This document shows positions 58,471 through 64,000 of a stretch of DNA of 64,000 bases, in pieces. Positions within the stretch are counted from its first letter, which is position 1. Every line of letters begins with the position of its first letter. This stretch comes from Salvia splendens (taxonomy: Eukaryota > Streptophyta > Magnoliopsida > Lamiales > Lamiaceae). The stretch is from positions 3,100,001 through 3,164,000 of the forward strand of contig NC_056049.1 of NCBI RefSeq assembly GCF_004379255.2, given 5' to 3'. Below the pieces are notes generated by a model, which saw nothing but the letters and a program-made list of their open reading frames with translations, made no database searches and was not told the origin of the DNA. A program made the translations under genes and the position numbers.

Positions 58471-58695
58471 AGAACTTAGATCAGATAGAAAAAGGTTAAG
58501 CTCTCTAGAGATAAAATACCATATAGCAAGTCTGTGTTGTAAGCTGTAATCCCAGATCAAGCAATACAATCTTGCCCTCCCTTCTTCCCGTGGACGTAGA
58601 TTTACTTCAGTAAATCGAACCACGTAAATTCTTTGTGTCGTAGTCTTCATTCTCTACCAGCATTTACTAACATCAGAAATTCGCGGATCCATCAC

Positions 58696-58713
58696 TGGCG
58701 CCGTCTGTGGGAA
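58696..58713 (+). other. Primer-binding site
   Basis: TGGCGCCGTCTGTGGGAA begins one base after the LTR end, the usual place and wording for a plant Ty3/gypsy PBS pairing with the 3' end of a tRNA. Which tRNA was not determined. Confidence 0.8.
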
Positions 58714-58770
58714 ACGAAGAACAAAATTTGTGATAAAGCGAATTTTTGATCCATTTTTTCCACCCAAAAA

Positions 58771-60858
58771 ATGCATACCAGATCGCAGAGTACCCGTATT
58801 CCTGCCCGTGAGAACCAGGAGGAAGCCAATCCATCCCATAGGTCTGGAAAACAGCCTAGGGATAAATCCACCACCAGTTCTCATGGCGAAGGAACAAGCC
58901 GCTCCAAAAATCGTCCCACTGAGTCTTCCCAGCAGCCCGATTTGAATGAGGCTGTCAAGCAGTTTTTGGCTGAAAAGCAGGAGGAATTCTTAACCTTCCT
59001 GCAAAAAAGCCAAAAGCAGCCGGAGACGAAAACGGCGGATTCCCCCTCTCCCTCCATACGAGATAGTCACTACCGCAGTAGTGTCATGTCTTCCAGGAGA
59101 AAGAATCCTCGGTACCGGAATCACAGGAGAACTCCATCTCCTCCATACCGAAGAAATGTCGGGTTCGCCATGTACGGAGCATTGAGGACTCCGTTCTCGG
59201 ACGATATTACCCGAACTCCCCTACCACAGAACTACCGAACTCCGTCGATAACCTATGACGGACTCGTGGATCCTCATGATTTCTTGGGACGCTATCAATA
59301 TAACACGGCGAACCAGGGTCTCAACGAGGTCCACATGTGCAAGCTGTTTCCCGAGCTGCTCATCGGGAACGCGAGAAGGTGGTTCGATAGCCTCCCCCAA
59401 GGCAGCATTAGATCTTACCGAGATCTAATGGATGCTTTCCACAGGAGGTTCTTTCAGAAAGCGGAAGCCCGGATCACTTCGGCTCAGCTGCTTTCTATAC
59501 GTCAAGGTCGCGACGAAAGGATCAGCGACTTCATGACGAGATTCCACAAGGAATGCCTACAAGTAGATGATCTCAACGATCTACTTGTCATTTCGGCATT
59601 CCAAAATGGAATCCTGCCCGGAGCTCTCTACAGAAAGCTCGTGGAATGCAGTCCGCAAACAGCTCAAGAGATGTGGGACATTGCGGACCAGTTCTCCCGT
59701 GCCGATGAGGCTGACCGTCGCAAACGGTCTTTAGACAGCTCATCCCGAGGAGACAGGAGGAAGCCCGATCATAGCGATCAGGGACATCCTCGCCGAACTC
59801 CTTTTGGCGATCAGGGACATCCTCGCCGAACTCCTTTTGAAAGGATTCAAAGGACTCCGGTGCAAGACAGATTGGGACCCCGTCTCAATCCCGAGAAGCC
59901 GCCCGCTCAGTTCGTACCGCTGAACAAGCCGAGAGCGGAAATTTTCGAACTGCACTCTGACCTGTTCGAAAAGCCAAAGCGGATGACGAAATCAGCCGCG
60001 CGCCGACCCCAGGATAACTACTGCTCCTACCATCAAGACCACGGTCACGATACCGAGGAGTGCAGAAACTTGGCTGCAGGTATCGATGTTCTTGTGAGGG
60101 CAGGGACATTGAAAAAATACCAAAGCAAGCAGTCAAAGAAGAATAAGAAGCAGAGAGGTGCGAACTGCGCTCCTCAGGATCCGAAAAGGCAGCCGGATCC
60201 CGAAGACGATGACGAGCCGCAATATGATGGAGTAATCCTGACTATTGACGCTCTCCCTGCCGGGAAGACCAAGTCGTCCCTGAAGTCAGAGCGCAGGGGC
60301 TCCAATCGAGAGGAGCCAACGCATAAAAGGCTGAAGCAGGACGAAGTGATTACGTTCTCGGATGCTGATCCCGTCCCGGCCATCTCTCCTCACCAAGACG
60401 CCATTGTCATCCAAGCCGGAGTGGCAAACAAACTGATCCACAGGGTGTTTGTGGATACAGGAGCGTCAGTCAGCATTCTTTTTAAAGAGTGCTTCGACAA
60501 ACTAGAAGTGGACCCAGCTCGGCTCAGCCCGGCTCCGCTTCCCCTGAAGAGCTTCGCCCAGGAGGACACCCGCCCTGAAGGTATTATCAGCCTTCCGATC
60601 ACGGTGGGGAAAGCGCCTACTAGCTCCAGTACGATGATTGAGTTTTTCGTGGTGAAAGCTCGGTCCCCGTACAACGTCATCCTGGGAAGAGACTGGCTCA
60701 ACACAGTTCGGGCCATTTGCTCCACTTATCACCTCACCATCAAGATCCCTACTAAAGGAGGGATAGCGGTCATCCGAGGTGACCAAAAGAGAGCAAAGGA
60801 ATGTCTGCAAATTGCGCTTAGAAGTGCCGAGCATTCAGATCGGCACCACCAAGCATAG
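58771..60858 (+). CDS. gag: Gag-protease polyprotein of the Ty3/gypsy element
   Basis: 695 codons. The N-terminus is basic and Ser/Arg-rich. Residues about 150-265 are the retrotransposon capsid (gag) domain, with RRWFDSLPQGSIRSYRDLM and FHRRFF. A zinc-knuckle-like CX2HX4HX4C occurs at residues 418-431, a CHHC form rather than CCHC. A short direct repeat (DQGHPRRTPFG/E) sits just before, at about 59779-59840. The aspartic protease site is D562-T-G in FVDTGASVSIL, and the fold closes at NVILGRDWL. The ORF ends at TAG 60856-60858 with pol in the same frame downstream. Gag packages the element RNA and the protease cuts the polyprotein. Confidence 0.92.
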   Translation: MHTRSQSTRIPARENQEEANPSHRSGKQPRDKSTTSSHGEGTSRSKNRPTESSQQPDLNEAVKQFLAEKQEEFLTFLQKSQKQPETKTADSPSPSIRDSHYRSSVMSSRRKNPRYRNHRRTPSPPYRRNVGFAMYGALRTPFSDDITRTPLPQNYRTPSITYDGLVDPHDFLGRYQYNTANQGLNEVHMCKLFPELLIGNARRWFDSLPQGSIRSYRDLMDAFHRRFFQKAEARITSAQLLSIRQGRDERISDFMTRFHKECLQVDDLNDLLVISAFQNGILPGALYRKLVECSPQTAQEMWDIADQFSRADEADRRKRSLDSSSRGDRRKPDHSDQGHPRRTPFGDQGHPRRTPFERIQRTPVQDRLGPRLNPEKPPAQFVPLNKPRAEIFELHSDLFEKPKRMTKSAARRPQDNYCSYHQDHGHDTEECRNLAAGIDVLVRAGTLKKYQSKQSKKNKKQRGANCAPQDPKRQPDPEDDDEPQYDGVILTIDALPAGKTKSSLKSERRGSNREEPTHKRLKQDEVITFSDADPVPAISPHQDAIVIQAGVANKLIHRVFVDTGASVSILFKECFDKLEVDPARLSPAPLPLKSFAQEDTRPEGIISLPITVGKAPTSSSTMIEFFVVKARSPYNVILGRDWLNTVRAICSTYHLTIKIPTKGGIAVIRGDQKRAKECLQIALRSAEHSDRHHQA

Positions 60859-63800
60859 CAATCACAGCAGCCGGAGTCAGAGGCAATGACCGAAGTCATA
60901 CCGGAGCCGAATTCGATGACAGTTCAGCTGTACGAAGACGATCCATCCAGAACGGTTAAGATCGGCTTCGCGGGAACGCCTCTACTTCGGGAAAAAACCA
61001 TCCAGCTCCTCAAGGAGTACAAAGACGTCTTTGCATGGTCTCCGTTGGACATGACCGGAGTGCCCCCCGAGGTAATCACTCATCGTTTAAATATTGATCC
61101 TTCGGTCCGGCCGATAAAACAGAAGCAAAGACTCTTTGCGGCAGAACGAAGTCAAGTCATCCATGACGAAGTCCGTCAATTATTGAAGGCGGATGTGTTA
61201 TTCGAAGTGAAGTATCCTTCGTGGGTGGCCAATCCTGTCATGATCAAGAAAAATGAAGGAGGATGGCGGATGTGCATAGATTTCACCGATCTAAATAAGC
61301 ACTGTCCCAAAGATTGCTATCCCCTTCCGAACATAGATAAAAAAGTAGAAGCTTTGATAGGCTTTGAAATTTTTTGTTTTCTTGATCTATACAAAGGATA
61401 CCATCAAGTTTTAATGGATGAGATTGACGCTTCAAAGACGGCCTTCATTACTGATTTCGGCATTTTCGCTTATAAAAAGATGCCATTCGGTTTAAAGAAT
61501 GCCGGAGCCACTTATCAAAGGATGGTAGACAAGCTTTTTCGGCACCTGATTGGAAAGGAGGTCGAAGTGTATGTTGACGATATAGTCGTCAAAAGCAAAA
61601 GCACTTCGGAGTACGAGCACAACCTCAAGTCCACTCTCAACGTGCTCAAGAAAGCCAACCTCAAACTTAATCCCCAAAAGTGTACCTTTTTGGTAGATTC
61701 GGGAAAGTTTCTGGGTTGTTGGGTTTCAAAGGACGGACTCAAGGCAAACCCCTCAAAAGTTCAAGTCGTTCAGAACATGGCAATGCCGAAGTCCATACAT
61801 GACGTGCAAAGGCTAACCGGATGTCTAGCCGCACTGAATCGATTCCTTTCCCAAGCAGCCGAAAAGCAACTGCCGTTCTTCAAGGTGTTGAAAAAGGCAC
61901 CAAAGTTCGAGTGGGGAGCCGAGCAGAAAAAGGCCTTTGACGAGCTCAAAAGTTATCTAGCCGAGCTTCCTATTCTCTCTGCTCCAACCGAAGCCGAAGT
62001 AATATTCTTATACTTAGCGGCATCGGATCAAACCATCAGCGCGGTGCTTGTACGAGAAGAAGGCCTAAAGCAGCTTCCCATCTATTTTACAAGCCGAGCA
62101 TTAAGAGGTCCAGAAACCAGGTATCAACCTCTGGAAAAGATTGCTCTGGCATTAGTAAATGCAGCAAGGAGACTGCGGCCATACTTCTATGCTCACAAGG
62201 TATGCGTCTTAACTGATCTGCCACTTCGGCAAGTGTTGACCAAACCAGAAGCATCAGGCAGAATCGCCAAGTGGGCTATAGAGTTGGGAGAGCACACAAT
62301 TGAATATCTACCTCGGAAAGCCATCAAGGGACAAGCCTTGGCAGATTTTCTTGCAGAAGCAAAGTTCGATCAAGCAATTCCTGTTATTGCCGAACAGAAG
62401 AATTCCGCCAATGCCGAACTAGCACAGCCCTTGGAATCCGAAGTAGAGCCGCCGGACTGCTGGAGCGGATTCGTAGATGGAGCTTCAAACAAGATGGGAA
62501 GTGGAGCTGGTATTCTACTTGTCGCTCCCGACGGACACGAGGTAACCTACTCACTTCGGTTCCTATTCCCCACTACTAATAATGAAGCCGAGTACGAAGC
62601 CCTCCTGGCCGGACTCCAGTTAGCGCAAAGTCTGCTCGTCAAATCTCTCAAAGTCCATTGTGATTCACAAGTCATAGTAAATCACATGTTGGGTACAAGT
62701 GAAGCTCGTGACGAGAGGATGAAGAAGTATTTGGACAAAGCGCAAAGCATCAGCCGAAATTTCTCCTATTTTCGGATAATCCGCATTCCCAGAGCGGAAA
62801 ATAGCCGAGCAGATACCTTAAGCAAGTTGGCCTCAGATCCGAGCTCAAAGGCGGAAGAATTAATGCATCGAAGCATTGATGAAGCCGAGGTACATTCAGT
62901 ATCCAGCTCGCCGAACTGGATGACGCCGATCTTGCAGTATCTGGATCAAGGACAATTGCCCGAGGATAAGAGAGAAGCTCGGAAGATCACGTGCCGAGCA
63001 CTTCGGTACGAACTTCATGAAGGAATCCTCTTTAGAAAGTCTTACCTCCAGCCGTTATTGCGGTGCGTAGGACCAGAAGAGACGGACTACATCCTCAGAG
63101 AAGTTCATGAAGGATCGTGCGGTAGCCACATCGGAGCCAGAGCTTTAGCTAAAAAAGTTCTGAGATGGGGATATTATTGGCCAACCATGGTACAAGAGGC
63201 AGTGCAGCTCGTCAAGAAGTGTACGAAGTGCCAAATTCATGCAAATGTCCCAAGGATGCCGCAGACCGATCTATACACTATGCAAAGCCCTTGGCCTTTC
63301 ATGCAATGGGGCATAGACATAGTGGGACCACTTCCTCAAGCTCCTCGGCAAATGAAATTCCTTATCGTTGCCGTGGACTACTTCACGAAGTGGGTGGAGG
63401 CTGAACCATTAGCTACGATAACGAGCTCAAAGGCATTGGACTTCGTCTGGAAGAACATAGTGTGCCGATTTGGCATACCCCACATCCTCATCTCGGATAA
63501 TGGGACTCAGTTCACCGACAAGACGTTCAAGAATTGGTGCCAAGAGCTGAACATTCAACAGCGGTTCACTTCGGTCTCCCATCCCCAAGCAAACGGACAA
63601 ACGGAAGTAACGAACCGGATTCTGGTGAAAGGGTTAAAAGCTCGGTTAGAACAAGCCAAAGGACAATGGGTAGAAAATCTCCCTCAAGTCCTATGGTCCT
63701 ACCGAACTACACCCAAAACCTCCAACGGTGAAACTCCGTATAGTCTGGTGTACGGCACTGAAGCCGTAATTCCGGTGGAGATCGGCGTACCCAGTCCCCG

Positions 63801-64000
63801 AACTCTAAATTTCTCCTCAGAAATGAATGACGACGGACTGAGAGCAGAACTAGATCTCGCCGAAGAAAGAAGAGAATTGGCGTGCATAAAAGCAGCCAAG
63901 TATAAGGAGCAAGTAGCCCGGTATTATAACCAAAGGGTGAAAAAGCTTCAATTTCAAGTGGGAGATCTCGTCTTGAGAAACAACGAAGTAAGCCGAGCAG
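60859..64000 (+). CDS. pol: Pol polyprotein (RT, RNase H, aRNase H, integrase), partial
   Basis: Open from the codon after the gag stop to the window end (1,047 codons) in the gag frame. It has no obvious AUG of its own at the border, fitting expression by readthrough. Reverse transcriptase has VYVDDI at about 61568-61585. The first RNase H follows (about 61975-62350). A second, archaeal-type RNase H has FVDGAS (62470), NEAEYEAL and SRADTLSKLA. Integrase starts with an HHCC finger (about 63112-63240), then the catalytic core with D in WGIDIVGP, D in SDNGTQF and E in GQTEVTNR. The C-terminal domain begins GDLVLRNN at the edge. All catalytic residues seen are intact. Confidence 0.92.

Larger units (their letters stand above)
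57975..58694 (+). repeat. 5' LTR of the Ty3/gypsy element
   Basis: 720 bp starting TGATGG and ending CCATCA, a perfect 6-bp inverted terminus. It contains a ~101-bp tandem duplication (58062-58290, unit starting aagagttcggcctcagccta), a TATA box (58462-58470) and a T-rich U5. Confidence 0.85.
57975..64000 (+). mobile_element. Ty3/gypsy LTR retrotransposon, Tat-type, 3' end outside the window
   Basis: 5' LTR 57975-58694, PBS at 58696, gag-pro ORF 58771-60858, a UAG, then pol in the same frame to the window edge. The order RT, RNase H, a second archaeal-type RNase H, then integrase defines the Tat group of non-chromoviruses. The reading frame is open apart from that UAG, so the insertion looks recent. 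The 3' LTR, polypurine tract and right target duplication are beyond 64000. Confidence 0.93.

Overview
This window is nuclear DNA from a flowering plant. The introns are GT-AG, the coding islands sit in AT-rich sequence, and the protein families and transposons are plant-specific (U-box/ARM, MORF, DUF538, DYT1-type bHLH, TPS-a). A TPS-a terpene synthase together with asterid-like repeats suggests an asterid, probably Lamiaceae (Salvia-like). That placement is inference; no organelle, rRNA or CRISPR sequence was seen.

Host genes, left to right: a receptor-kinase fragment (64-402); a single-exon U-box E3 ligase of the PUB8 type (4819-5916); an FQR1-type NAD(P)H:quinone oxidoreductase in 4 exons (15545-16648); an atypical bHLH factor of the bHLH112/123 type in 5 exons on the minus strand (18235-19515); plastid RNA-editing factor MORF9 in 4 exons (35300-36665); an At5g39570-like single-exon protein (38109-39017); a secreted DUF538 protein in 2 exons (41377-41999); a DYT1-like bHLH in 4 exons on the minus strand with a GC-AG intron and a 1-nt frameshift (43527-44282); and a 7-exon TPS-a terpene synthase with a frameshifting deletion in exon 3 (50923-53029). 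They are separate transcription units with no sign of a shared pathway.

The rest is mostly transposons, many with target-site duplications (TSDs) that can be read directly. These are: a 1.3-kb solo LTR (461-1775, TSD ACTAT); three PIF/Harbinger elements (6811-7726, 20109-22243, 26603-28661), of which one carries only the transposase and another only the Myb/SANT-like ORF1; three hAT-type elements with 8-bp TSDs (14736-15241, 29280-29977, 32354-32884); a tRNA-derived SINE with an 18-bp TSD (11079-11513) inside a possible Helitron (10362-12471); a Pack-MULE with ~140-bp TIRs, a 9-bp TSD and a captured LRR-receptor fragment (47719-48547); about ten Stowaway/mariner MITEs, including a three-deep nest at 45.5-46.3 kb; and decayed retrotransposon sequence at 53.6-57.2 kb.

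The right end (57975 to beyond 64000) is a young Ty3/gypsy element of the Tat type. It has a 720-bp 5' LTR, a primer-binding site and a 695-codon gag-protease ORF. After a single UAG in a readthrough-like context, pol stays open in the same frame (RT, RNase H, second RNase H, integrase) to the window edge.
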